A stretch of 64,000 nt of DNA, taken from positions 26,332,536-26,396,535 of the forward strand of contig OX387194.1 in assembly GCA_947561395.2 (NCBI GenBank). The letters run 5' to 3'. How positions within the stretch are numbered: the first letter of the stretch is position 1; the number at the start of each line of letters is the position of its first letter. The DNA comes from Buxus sempervirens (Eukaryota; Streptophyta; Magnoliopsida; Buxales; Buxaceae). Positions 21,621 through 32,505 of the stretch are shown piece by piece. Both the position numbers and the translations under genes were made by a program. Below the pieces are notes generated by a model. That model saw only the letters and a program-made list of their open reading frames with translations, did no database searches and had not been told where the DNA came from.

Positions 21621-23020
21621 GAGGTGAGATCCTTAAGCAAAGGCCACGAAAATTTGAAGTCTAAGGAGCTCCAAGTGAAGAGAGGAATCCCTGCTGCTCT
21701 GCTTGCTCAATCCAGGTAAGTCCCTTTTCCCTTTTATTTTCTGTCTTCAATTCTAGAAATAATAGGATCTTCTCCATTGTTGTAGAATAAGGCTTGGTTC
21801 TTATTTGTATTCCTAAACCTGCCTCCAAGTACCTCAAGAATCCTCTCTAGCCGTAAAACGTGAAGAGAGAGCTAAGGGAAAGGAGAACATGTGGATCCCT
21901 AGAATAGAACCCCATATATGTTTTTCTCCTTTTTTTTTATAGAATAAGGCCTTTGATTGTGTTTGTATACTCAAACCTGTTTCTAAGTACCTCAAGAATC
22001 CTCTTTAGCCGTAAAACGTGAAGAGAGAGCTAGGGGAAAAGAGAACAGGTGGATCCGTAGGGTAGACCCTCATGTGTTCTAATCTGTGAGATATGGCTGA
22101 TTTGAATATCGTGATCATATTTTAATGATTTTATTTTGAATCTGAATGAATCAAATGAATCCATGATGTTTATAGCATGATATCCTCAATTTTTTTTCTA
22201 AAATTTGGATTTTTCACCACTTTTGCACCTACAGCACTGTTTTCGTGATTTTTGTGATATTAGGCTAAGATCCTGGATCTATCATGATCAGTATGATAGA
22301 TCTGGATTCAGAAGCCTGAAAGTAACTTTTAGGGTTTCATGAGGTGGTTTTTTAGTCCTTTTTCATTTTTGAGAGAAGACCCGACGGTCTAAGGTCTCCC
22401 CTTTTGATGTTCTTCATCAACGTGGGTATTTTTGGTTTTTATTTCTTGATCTAATGTGAAATTTGGACTATACCTGTATCCTGGACTGTTCAAGTTCAAT
22501 TCTGCAATATTTTATAAAAATCATATTTTTCTAGATTTCCAGAATTTAACTTGAAGCTAGATGTTTGAAGTTCTCACTTTAGATTGGTTTTATCTGATTT
22601 TTTATCTCAATTTTATTTTAATCATGAAACCCTAGCAATGGTATGATAATATTTGAAAGTTCTGAATCAATCAAGCTATTCGTATGAAAAAACCATACAC
22701 TTTTGTCTTTTTGTGATTTTTATGATTTTTGTAGCAAGCCCTTTTTCCTTTATTTTAACATGAACAATGCCTGGAAACCACCTTGTATGGATGAATAGGG
22801 GTGCCTAACACCTTCCCCTGTTCAAAACCTAATCCCCTTACCCATCTCTGGTTGTTTTTTTTAATAGGGTTATTTTTACCCTAAATTTGCCTTTTTGTGC
22901 TTATTTGATAATTTTGGTGTTCATTCACACCTAAACAGAATGGTAGCGACTCTTTGTTTTTAACCAATCTCGTGTGATGATTAGGAAGTCATTGAATTGA
23001 TTTTTCCATGTCTCACACCA

Positions 23021-23700
23021 AGTACATACAAAGATGTTAAAAGTTGTTTTAGATATAATAAACATATAATATATGTAAAAGCAAAGTGAACATCTTTTTA
23101 CCTGTGTTGCTTCATCATTCCAGTAATACACAAGCGGTTCCCACTGCTTTGGAAGCACCCCAGGAGGACAATTACAAAATCTGTCCTCATTCGTCGTGTA
23201 AGGGTCATAATATTTTTCCTTCAAGTTTGACTTGGACTTGTCTTTCCATTTCTTATTCAGCAACTGCAATACAAACTCTTTCAGCTGCTCATCCAAGTCA
23301 AACTTTTCCTACATTGCACAACAAATCAATTTCCCAAGTCACAACCAATAAGCGCTGCTATGAAATAAATTAAAGAGATATTTAATTGAAATGATTACCT
23401 ATAATTTACCTAAACGTATTGACATGCTTGGTCCTTTGATCTGGCCAAACCTTCTTCCAGGAGAAGCGGTCAACGGGTATAACATGGCCATCTCGAGCCA
23501 ATGTCCCACAAAAATTTGATAATTTAGAGACATTAGGCCGATGGGCTATCCATGCTCAAATATATCTATGTGCACCTTTGTTCCAGACTTTGTTTGCTTG
23601 TGCAGTGATAGGCATCGAGTAGGGCCCTTGACCTTCCTTGCAGAAGAGTAGCCCTCGCCAACATCTACGCCTGATTGGCTTTCTACCATATCTTCGCACA
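23021..23700 (-). pseudogene. CACTA (En/Spm) transposase fragment, Transposase_24-like
   Basis: Relic of a plant CACTA transposon protein read on the minus strand over several exons or frames. The order is KVKGPTRCLSLHKQ, SGTKVHIDIFEHG, FCGTLARDGHVIPVDRFSWK (about 23520-23430), then DEQLKEFVLQLLNKKWKDKS, NLKEKYYDPYTTNEDRF and PKQWEPLVYYWNDEATQ (23296-23100). This R-G-P-T, F-L-G-T-x-A-R, W-K and Q-W-x-L-V-x-Y-W order is typical of Ptta/En/Spm proteins. It sits in the spacer between the two Tat-beta LTRs and is broken by stops and probable introns. No terminal CACTA motif was found. Confidence 0.75.
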
Positions 23701-23996
23701 TATAGATGTTTAAGGTAAATTCAAAGGAAAGTGATACAAATTAGAAATACAGGTGTATGAAAAAACAGAATACTAAGAATAGTAAATACATAATAGTATT
23801 CGATCACAACTAAAAACATTAAATACATTAAATAAAGAGGTTCCTAGCAACAATAGAAACAATAATAATAACAGAAAGTAAAACAAGCAACTGCAACACA
23901 ATGTTACTTGGATTCCTGCTCGTTTGCAATGGAATCAGCTAATGGACTTTGTTGCTCCATGAATGAATGATATGTTGCATCAACAGTTGTTACAGG
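23701..23996. other. AT-rich spacer, no feature seen
   Basis: AT-rich DNA between the CACTA relic and a Tat-alpha LTR end. It may be CACTA intron or further decayed transposon sequence. No reading frame or repeat is supported. Confidence 0.5.
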
Positions 23997-24455
23997 TGTG
24001 CGCATGTCCCGGTGAGGCGCTGCACTAAAAATGGGAGGAATCGGAGTCGCCACTGCCTGATGGGGTGTAGGCAGACACCTGGGTGCTTATACAGGTCTAT
24101 TTGAATGGTCTGCGGCTTTTTAAAGATTCGAGGTAAGTTCTCGGTTACGTCCAAGGAAGTCAAAAGACACCCTGGCCCGCCCCGTCGATTTGACAGGTCC
24201 CTCGGGTCTCCCTAGTTTGAGTCAACTTAGTTTCACCCAGTTCCTAATCCAACATGCTTATTTATTTGGTCTGAGTGGGGACCACTGAACATATAGGTCC
24301 CCTTGGTTTTTCATTGATTTTTATGTTTTTAGCCTTTTAGCGAAATGGGTCGGGTGTGGACCCCATTGGAAGGCCCATGGTGGATCAAATTGGACCGGCG
24401 GGTCCAAGGCCCATGTTGGGTTCTGGGTCGACCCAGAAAACCCTTTTGGTTCGAT
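23997..24455 (-). mobile_element. Tat-alpha LTR 3' end fragment
   Basis: Matches the 3' end of the Tat-alpha LTR (compare 10639-11640), including GGAGTCGCCACTGCCTGATG, the conserved block near its end. The outer end is TGTGCGCA at 23997. No primer site lies beyond it, so it is a 3' or solo LTR end. The right Tat-beta LTR cuts it at about 24456, showing that Tat-beta inserted into an older Tat-alpha LTR. Confidence 0.75.
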
Positions 24456-25861
24456 TGGTGTGAGACATGGAAAAATCAAATCCAATGACTTCCTCAATCA
24501 TCACGCGGGATTAATTTAAACAAAGAGTCGCCACCATTCAATTTAGGTGTGAATGGACACCAAAATATTAAATAAGCACAAAAGGCAATTTTAGGGTAAA
24601 AATAACCCTCCTAAAAAAAACAACCAGAGATGGGTAAGGGGATTAGGTTATGAACAGGGGAAGGTGTTAGGCACCCCTATTCATCCACACAAGGTGGTTG
24701 CCAGGTATTGTTCATGTTTTACAAAGAAAAAAGACTTGCTATAAAATTCATGAAAAATCACAAAAAAAGACAAAATTGTATGGTTTTTTCATATGAATAG
24801 CCTGATTGATCCAGAACTTTCAAATATGATCATACCATTCCTAGGGTTTCATGATCAAAATAAAATTGAGATAAAATCAAATAAAATCAATTTAAAGTGA
24901 AAAATCCAAAAATCTGGCTTCAAGTCAAATTCTAGAAATCTAGAAAAATATGATTTTTATAAAATATTTCAAAACTGAACTTGAATAATCCAGGACATAG
25001 ATAAAGCCCAACTTTCACATTAAATCTGAAAATCAAAACCAAAAATACCCACGTTGATGAAGAACATCAAAAGGGGAGATCTTAGACCGTAGGGTCTTCT
25101 CTCAATAATGAAAAACAATTTAAAAATCATATCATAAAACCCTAGAATTTATTTTCAAGCTTTTGGATCCAGATCTACCATATTGATCATGATAAATCCA
25201 AGATCTTAGTCTAAAACCACAAAAATCACGAAAACAGTGCTGTAGGTGCAAAAGTGGGAAAAATCCAAATTTTATCAAAAAGCGGGGATCTCATGCTATA
25301 AACATCATGGATTCATGTTATTCATTCAGATTCATCATAAAAGCCATTAAAACATGATCAAAATATCCAAAGCAGCCACATCTCACAGATTAGAGCACAT
25401 GGGGGTCTACCCTACGGATCCACCTGTTCCCTTTTCCCCTAGCTCTCTCTTCACGTTTTACAGCTAGAGAGACTCTTGAGGTACTTAGAGATAGGTTTAG
25501 GTACACAAACACAATCAAAGGCTTTATTCTAGAAAAAAAAGGAGAAAAACATATATGGGGTTCTATTCTAGGGATCCACCTGTTCTCTTTTCCCCTAGCT
25601 CTCTCTTCACGTTTTACGGCTAGAGAGACTCTTGAGGTACTTGGAGGCAAGTTTAGGAATACTAGATAAAAAAGATGGCCTTATTCTACAGCAATAGAGA
25701 AGATCCTATTACTTCTAGAATTGAAGACAGAAAATAAAAGGGAAAAGGGACTTCCCTGGATTGAGCAAGCAAAGCAGCAGGGGTTCCTCTCTTCTCTTGG
25801 AGCTCCTTAGAATTCCTTGGACTTCAAAATTTCGTGGCCCCTAGCCTAAGAATCTCACCTC

Positions 25862-25869
25862 TATTTATA
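25862..25869 (-). promoter_or_regulatory. TATA box of right Tat-beta LTR
   Basis: The minus strand reads CTATAAATAG, matching the box at 21613-21620. It is about 200 bp from the inverted-repeat array at 26071. Confidence 0.65.
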
Positions 25870-26070
25870 GGCAAGCACAGGGGCAAGGCTGGTCCAGAAG
25901 GATATATCCTGATCCTCAGGATAGAGTGAAAGTTGGAGATAATGCCCATCCATAGCCAACCAAGGTGGCTTCAGTGAATAAAAGACATAATTCGCTCATT
26001 TAAAGGGATATTGGACTAAAGATAAAGCTCAGAAATCGAGAGAAGAACAGAACTCGCACGAGTCTTAAGT

Positions 26071-26175
26071 GACCGTAAATGATTTACGGTCCAATGGTGC
26101 CCGTATTATCATTACGGGCGCTGCGTGCCCGTATGCAAAATTCACGCATGCTTAGCTCGTAGTGGCAATACGGTC
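26071..26175. repeat. Heptad inverted-repeat array 4 (four units, in U3)
   Basis: Units start at 26071, 26099, 26127 and 26155, exactly 28 nt apart. The first, GACCGTA / AATGATT / TACGGTC, is a perfect palindrome over 21 nt including its loop. The second is GCCCGTA / TTATCAT / TACGGGC. Spacers are CAATGGT, GCTGCGT and ATGCTTA. It occupies the same place in the LTR as array 3 although loops and spacers have changed. Confidence 0.92.
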
Positions 26176-26277
26176 CAGGCTCTAATTATTGATTTTCATG
26201 CAATTTTGGCCTATTATAATTTCCAATTAATGTTTTCATTATTTCCTCATTCTGTAGTGCAATTTGGGGTGTCTACA

Positions 26278-26296
26278 GCTGCCCCCTCTTTGCTGG
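26278..26296 (-). promoter_or_regulatory. Polypurine tract before right Tat-beta 3' LTR
   Basis: The minus strand reads CCAGCAAAGAGGGGGCAGC immediately before TGTAGACACCCC. It shows the element runs on the minus strand here, so the genes at 27976-32505 are antisense to it. Confidence 0.8.
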
Positions 26297-26627
26297 TAAT
26301 TGAAACCAATTATAAGCAGAGAGCACAAAGACCCACCAATTGTACTTTCTGAGACTTTTGTCTAACCAATTGCACTTTGCAAGGATTAAATGGATGATTT
26401 TATAAAAAAAGAATTTATTTTGGAAGATCTGCTAAAAAGTCCCTCAGCTTAAGGGCCAAATCCTCCTCTCTCCTCTCACCGAGCACTCGTGGCTATGAAG
26501 TGAGATTTAAGACAAAATTTTTAAACAAAAATGAGTATGGGGGCAATCCTTGCAACTTACAACTAATATAAACATTGATCTTTTGAAAAATGTGGAGAAA
26601 ATAATAAAATATGCAATTTTATGCTTC

Positions 26628-26731
26628 GCCCGTATTTTCCTTACGGACAGATGCAGCCCGTAATTGTTCTACGGGCGAACGGGACCGAATTAACTCTACG
26701 GGCGTCTACTGCCCGTACTGATTTTATGGAT
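26628..26731. repeat. Heptad inverted-repeat array 5 (four units)
   Basis: Units start at 26628, 26656, 26683 and 26711, a 28-nt period with one 27-nt step. Best dyad: GCCCGTA / ATTGTTC / TACGGGC at 26656-26676. It lies upstream of the right PMD gene and is the inverted homologue of array 2. Confidence 0.88.
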
Positions 26732-27975
26732 TTTACTCTCTTCTTAATACCGCGACCGCGGCTTCTTCTTCTTCTGCTCGCATTTGTGCCCTATTTCCTC
26801 CTCGACCATATTTCCTCCTATGGTTTTCCTCTTCTTCTTCAACTCTCCGACGCCCCACACGATTTCGCCGGCGACAGCAAGCTCAGGCGACCACTGTTCA
26901 TTCCGGCGACTCTCCTATTCCCGGCAAGCCTTCCTATTTCCAGCGACTGTTCCTGTTTTTTTTTTCATTGCTGTGATTGTGATCAAGTCATTGGAGTGCT
27001 TCACCTTCTCTCAATCGACTGTGGACACTCCTTGAAGCTTCGGTAGAGTAAGGGTTTCTCATTTGCTTGCCAGATTTCTTCCATTTCGACCGAATCCAGT
27101 AAGTGGCCGAAATTTCTCTGATTTTTCTTATGAACAGTATATGCAACAATAAAATCCATGGACGAAATTTTGCTCTTGATTAAACCAAATGCTTACTTTG
27201 TCTATATTGGGCGGATTTGATTTGCAATTTCTATGCCCTGCTTGAATCTTTGTTTCCATATGTAAGTAACAATTCGAACCATGCTGGATTTTGGGGATTT
27301 TTCTGTCTATATTGAGGATCCCAAAATTTTTCAGCATTTACTTGTTTTGCTAATGCCAACTGACAGCATTTCTCTTATTCTTGCTATGCCTATTTTCCAT
27401 GTGATTTTCTGCTTTGATCAGTTTACTTTTCTGCCTCTGAATGGACAAATTTGCTAGATGAATTTCCCGACTTTGAAGCTTGATTGTACTGATTTTGGAG
27501 CTTTGTATGAATTCATGTTGAACCCATGCCTAAACTTGCTTGATGAGCTTGCTTTTCCCAAGCGTTTTTCTGCCAATTTACCATGTATGCACTGTATTCT
27601 TCTAGAACCATTCTTATGATTGACACATAGTTGACTTTATGTCATCTTTGTTCAAAATATGAATTCTTCAATCTCTTGAATATTCCAAGCTTTTTGCCAA
27701 TTCACTGAAGTCACACAAAATTAATAGTTAGGGAATTAAAGCATTCTATACAAAATCAGAGTTTTTTTTTTCAATTTAGAAATAAACCCAAAACTTATAA
27801 ATATATTTTCTTAATTAAATCAAAGGTGAAAGGTGAACTCCTCCCGTTGGTTCGCATTTTCTTCCATTCTCCCTTTTTTCCTTTTTGCTGCAAATCAATT
27901 AAACTTGGTTAAAATAAAAATTAAGCAAAAAATTTTATCAAGAATAATTAACCAACTCCCTAGTTTGAACCGTAG
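26732..27975 (+). other. Upstream and 5' leader region of right PMD gene
   Basis: Non-coding DNA between array 5 and the PMD start. 26750-27050 is GC-richer and homologous to the left copy, probably transcribed leader. The overlapping 141- and 83-residue frames there have no family match that I recognise. 27100-27970 is AT-rich with no visible feature. Confidence 0.5.
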
Positions 27976-30802
27976 ATGGCCCGCCTTCGATCAGCTTCCA
28001 GGGATCCCGCAGATGAGCCTTCCTCTTCGAGGGTTAGGCGTGATCCTACTGATGTGTCCTCATCTTCGAGAGCCGAGAGGGATTCTGATTTAGACATTCC
28101 TGATCTTCCTTCTAGGGATTCGCGCGAGGCGACTCCAGAGGTATATTCTAACCTTTCTGAATTCAATATTCTTTCAAAAAATACATCCTCCTGATTCTTT
28201 CCTTCTTTCAATTTGTTTCCTTAGCCGACTGTTGAGGCTTCGGGCAGAGATAGGAGCCGTAGAGGGCGCCGCAGCGGAGTTAGAGATGTGGGCCATGATG
28301 AGGGCCGTAGAGGAGGCCGCAGGGGAGGCCATGGTAGAGATGAGGCCAGGACCAGGGTGGAGGTTTCTGAGGAGGTGGCTGCCCAAATTAGGGATACCGA
28401 CCTCTTGCATGGCTTGAGGACTCATCCCTCAGCGTGCATTAGGGTGGATATCCCTTTGGAGTATCCGATATCCCATTACAGAGGGATTTGGGCTAGCTTC
28501 ATTAGATTCTTGGGGGCTTGCAGTTCAGCCTACCGCCGGGAGCTAGGCTTACATGGCTTCGGCCTGTTTATCACCATTCCGGACGTGCGCATGGATCGAG
28601 CCCTCATTGCTGCACTGCTTGACAGATTCTTCCCGGAGACATTGAGCTTCCACTTCCCAGATATTGAGATCGGGATCCGGCCTTCTGACTTCACCCTTAT
28701 CACCGAGATTAGGATGACCGGTGATATTATTCCTGAGATGGTGATGCCAGATGCCGAGGAGGTCACTTCTTATCTTGGATATATAGTCTTGCCTCCTGAG
28801 GCCTGGGATAGAGGGAGAGCGAGATTGTCTCTGACATGGTTGAGAGAGACTTTCCTTAGGAGACAGCTTGGACGGCTGGTTGCTGGTGATCCTGTTTTTC
28901 CCTTTTCCTTCCGATTTATCTTCTTGTATATGATGGGCTCCTGCTTCTTCCCAGAGGACACGACTTCAGTTAGTCCTCACTTTTTGAGCTTATTGGGGGA
29001 TCTGCATCGAGCAAGGAGGTACGCCTGGGGCCCACTCATTTTTGGTACTATTTTGGCCAGACTACGCCGATCTGTGAGCGGCCTCTCTGCTTCCAGAGGA
29101 GCTGGAGTTGGGTGCAGATTCTTCTAGCCCTTCTTGCAGGTGAATCATTTTTTCCTTTTCTCTTTCTTTCTCTCTTTCTATCTCTCTTTTTCTATTCCTC
29201 TGACTCTTTTTTTTTCTGTCTGCAGTTCTTTGCTGGGGTTTATATACCCTATTTCCGCCCTACCTCTACGATGCCTGAGGATACGTATCCCATGGCACGT
29301 AGATGGTGTCATGTGGAGCACGACTCTGAAAGAGTCGTCCTAGGTCCGCCCGTGCCCACCTGGACAGACTATACCGGTCTGAGGTAATCTACTTTAATTC
29401 CTCTTCTTTTTTCTTTCTTTTTCTTCCTGAATCACATGTCTAATATTCTTTTTCTGGTTTTTCAGCTGTTTGTCCCCAGGATGGAGGACATTCATGAGGT
29501 GCTGGCCCTGCATGCAGCCAGAGATGATGCTTTCGTCCCTGACCAGAGACGTCAGAGATATCAGTTTTTCATTGGTCAGATGGGCAGCATCTGGTACTGC
29601 GGCGAGCGCTTCTTCTATCAGCATGTGGGGGAGCCGCGGATTCCTGCCATTCCTCCAGATACTACCCCTCCTTTCCTCCTATGCTTGTTGATCCTGCCCA
29701 GTTCCTAGATTGGACTGAGGTAGAGAAGTTATTAGAGGAGGGTGACTATGATGCCTGGTTCAGGCGAGCTTCAGTCAGGTGCCTTATGCCACCCATGCCT
29801 ATCCGTGGTGGAGTCACGGAGATAGGAAGGGTAGTGATTCGGGCCTACGATACGCCTTCTCTTTTTGTGATCTTCTATTTTCATTTCCTTTGAATTTGGC
29901 ATTTTTTGACTCCTTCTTTTCTATTTCAGGAGGCCCAGTTGGCAGAGATCCGGTCTCGATATGCTGATCTAGAGCGCTAGCGAGATGCTGCGATTGCTGA
30001 GCGGGACACCCTCTACATCACGATCTCGGACCTTTGGGAGCAGCTAGCCAGAGCACGGGGCCAGGAGGGTCCATCTGATGCACAGGACCAAGCGGGTCCG
30101 TCTGATGCACAGGTTAGTTTCTTCTTTTATTTCCATTCCTGCTCTTGCATTAGTTTGTCTTGTTCTGATTGAAGTTTCTTCTCTTATTTTCAGGAGGACA
30201 CAGCCGGCCCTTCTTCACTTGCTTCAACTGTGCCCATGCATCTTCGTGGGGAGGTTTTTTCTGTGGCACGGGTGGAGTTCGTGACTTCTCCCAGTCCGGT
30301 AGAGGCACCTACAGCAGAGCCTGAGATCGAGGCTGATATTGCACCTGCTGCTGAGGATGTGCCAGAGTCTGCCCCAGTACCTGAGACTGCTCCTGATGCA
30401 TCTGCTGAGTCGGCCATGGATACCGCTGTGGTAGAGCCTACCGTGGAGGCCATGGTGATTGAGGAGGCTTCAGCTGATCCTGTGGAGCCTGGTCCTGATG
30501 CTGATGTACCTGGGTCATCTGCTTCTGCTGGTCCTGCTATGGAGGCTGTAGAGGAGACGCCTGCTACTGCTGATCCTTCGGTCGATTCATCCCGTACTGA
30601 TTCAGATACTGAGTCTACAGGATATGTAGATACTTCAGGGTACGTTCCTCCTGATCATCCCACTGCTGGCCTTGTGCCTTTATATATTTGGCATGATATT
30701 CAATCTGTTTTGAGCAGGATGACTCGTAGCACAGCCCGAAATATTGTGCGGCATGTCTTTGAGCGCAGGCGATCTTCAGGCCATGGTCGGGGCAGAGGAT
30801 GA
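27976..30802 (+). pseudogene. Antisense plant mobile domain (PMD) gene of Tat-beta, right copy
   Basis: Six exons on the plus strand, antisense to the element: 27976-28140, 28225-29139, 29226-29383, 29466 to about 29853, 29930-30112 and 30194-30802. All introns but the fourth keep GT-AG ends. Exon 2 holds the PMD core (LHGFGLFITIPDVRMDRALI, FFPETLSFHFPDIEIGIRPS, LTWLRETF, YMMGSCFFPED, YAWGPLIFGTIL) after an Arg/Gly-rich start. Exon 5 is coiled-coil-like and exon 6 acidic, Pro-rich with a Gly-Arg tail. Defects are a TGG to TAG change at the end of exon 2 (29124), a frameshift in exon 4, loss of the donor after exon 4, a TAG in exon 5, and an early stop in the Arg-Gly tail. Cellular role unknown. 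Confidence 0.85.
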
Positions 30803-32505
30803 GGCCGTGGCTGTAGGGGCGGACCAGGTATAACGTGGTAGATTCTTTCTATAACAGATGGGTTAACTCCATGACCCTTGATGAGGAGATTCGCTGGGAT
30901 TCCATCCACTTAGGCCATATCCTACACATCCCTAAAATTCCCTTTAAGTGGGAAATCATTGAAGCTCTGATTGGACACTGGGTTCCTGAGCTGAATCTCT
31001 TCCGTTTTGATGATAAAGAGATGACTCCCACCATAGAAGAAATTGAAACCATCCTTGGCTTAAAATTTTCTGAAAAAGTTGTGAACCCACCCCTAAAGCC
31101 TAGCTACAAAAAGGAGGCCTCCACCTTCCTGGGTATAGGGAAGAAGGACTTAGGAAATTCTGATGCACTATTGACCTTGTCCAAGACCTTTTTGACTGAA
31201 AAACTTCTAAGGAGTGGGGACAAGGATGCCAGGTTTAATGCATTGACTCTGGTAGTGGTCAACCAGTTGCTTTTTCCACTGGGTGACGACCAAGTTGACT
31301 TGGCTCTCATCTCAGTCATCTGCCAAGTTAGGGAACGTGAGAGATTGGCCCCTATGATCTTAGCAGAGATATACAAGGCCCTTACTGACTGCTATTTCAG
31401 AAAGAAGAAACGCTTCCTTGCCTGCGCCCCTATCCTACAGGTAAAAAGGAAATAATAATAATTTTTTTTTCTTTCTTTTTTTTTCTTTCTTTTTTTTTCT
31501 TCTTCTTCTCTTTTTCTTTTTCTTTCCTTTTTTTTTCTTTCTTCTTTTCTTTTTTTTTTCTTCTTTTTTTTTCTCTTTGGAAATAAATTGAAATACTCCC
31601 CTTTTCTGCAGCTTTGGTTGCTTGACCACCTGAGCCAGGTTGAAGAGATAACTCGCCGCTTCTTTCCAAGATTGAAAGTTCCTGTTTTGATGAGCAATAG
31701 GGGGTGTCCTAATATCCAAGGCGGCAAGCAGGGCTGGTTCACTTTCTTGGGTACTCTCCAAGATGATCAGGTGACATGGCCTGGCACTTATCAGCCTACT
31801 CCAGAGACAGTGATCAGCTTCAGAGATAAGAACTTTCTGGTTCTAGCAGGCTTGAAATCTGCTATTCTTTATCCTACTTTGAGGGTTCTTCGGCAGTTTA
31901 GAGCGACTCAGGGGATTATGATCCCCACTGGATATGAGAAGCTCCTAGGGTCACTTACACCAGCCACCATGGGTCTAAATGCTCAGTTAATGAATGAGTG
32001 GTCCTATGTTCGTTTTCTGCGGGGTCCAGTCTTTTCTGAGTCCCATGTGAAGGACTATCACTTCTGGATCAAAGAGATGGTACAGAGTCATGCCCCAGTA
32101 CCCGAGGATCCTCCTGCAGTTATTCCCCCTACTTATGAGGACATCCTGGAGTCTGAAAGGGCAACCCACAAACGGCTTCAACAAATTTGGGTGCGTGAAG
32201 CACAAGAACTTAGGATAAAAGTCATTGATCTGGAGAGGAAACTTGAAGAGAAGAAGTCTGGTCGCATTGCCATGGAGAAGAAACTTGAAGAACAAAGGCA
32301 GGCTCGTCGCTTTGAAGTCCGAGCTATGCGGAAGAAATATCAGGATTCCCTGGCTGACCTTAGGGCGTTGAAGATCAAGCATTCTCTTTCAGATGAGATC
32401 ATCTCCTTTTTGAGTGACCCTGATGCAGAAGGAGCTTCTGGAATCATTGCAACTCAGGCAGCTAGGATTAGGGAGCTTGAGGAGCAGTTAGGAAGTAGGG
32501 ATTAG
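30803..32505 (+). pseudogene. Antisense DUF7745-like gene of Tat-beta, right copy, with intron
   Basis: The best-preserved member of this family here. Exon 1 (to 31440) and exon 2 (31612-32505) are separated by a phase-0 intron, 31441-31611, with donor CTACAG/GTAAAA and a long pyrimidine tract before TTTTCTGCAG. Blocks: WVPELNLFRFDDKEMTPTIE, FNALTLVVVNQLLFPLGDDQ, ISFRDKNFLVLAGLKSA, SHVKDYHFWIKEMVQSHAP, then a charged coiled coil (LERKLEEKKSGRIAMEKKLE) to the stop. The normal start (as at 15973 in the left copy) is missing: a deletion joins the PMD tail to codon TRYNVVDSF-like sequence near 30827. Both exons are otherwise open. Function unknown; homologous to ORF1 of Ogre-type elements. Confidence 0.82.

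Larger units (their letters stand above)
21204..23020 (+). mobile_element. Tat-beta 3' LTR, left copy
   Basis: LTR of about 1.8 kb from TGTAGACACCCC to CTCACACCA (end 23018-23020). U3 holds array 3 and a TATA box at 21613-21620. The downstream part has two copies of a roughly 145-bp repeat (GTACCTCAAGAATCCTCT, CGTGAAGAGAGAGCTA; about 21826 and 21988). It then has the GGGTGCCTAACACCTTCCCC stretch common in Tat LTRs and a GCGACTC block near 22948. Homology with the inverted copy stops at this end, which defines the LTR boundary. Confidence 0.85.
24456..26277 (-). mobile_element. Tat-beta 3' LTR, right copy
   Basis: Reverse-oriented homologue of 21204-23020. TGTAGACACCCC begins at 26277 on the minus strand and the LTR ends at about 24456-24459. 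It has the same order of array, TATA box, duplicated 145-bp repeat (about 25390-25470 and 25560-25640), TAACACC stretch and GCGACTC block. Substitutions and indels against the left LTR are frequent, so the copies are old or separate insertions. Frames across 25390-25650 are products of the internal repeat. Confidence 0.85.

Noticed and set aside
22943..22960. Primer-binding site directly after a shorter Tat-beta LTR
   Set aside because: The two inverted copies stay homologous to about 23020/24456, so this GCGACTC block is inside the LTR. Preceding polypurine tracts show these are 3' LTRs.
26621..27046. 141-residue plus-strand ORF upstream of PMD
   Set aside because: It covers the heptad array and probable leader; the left copy does not preserve the frame.
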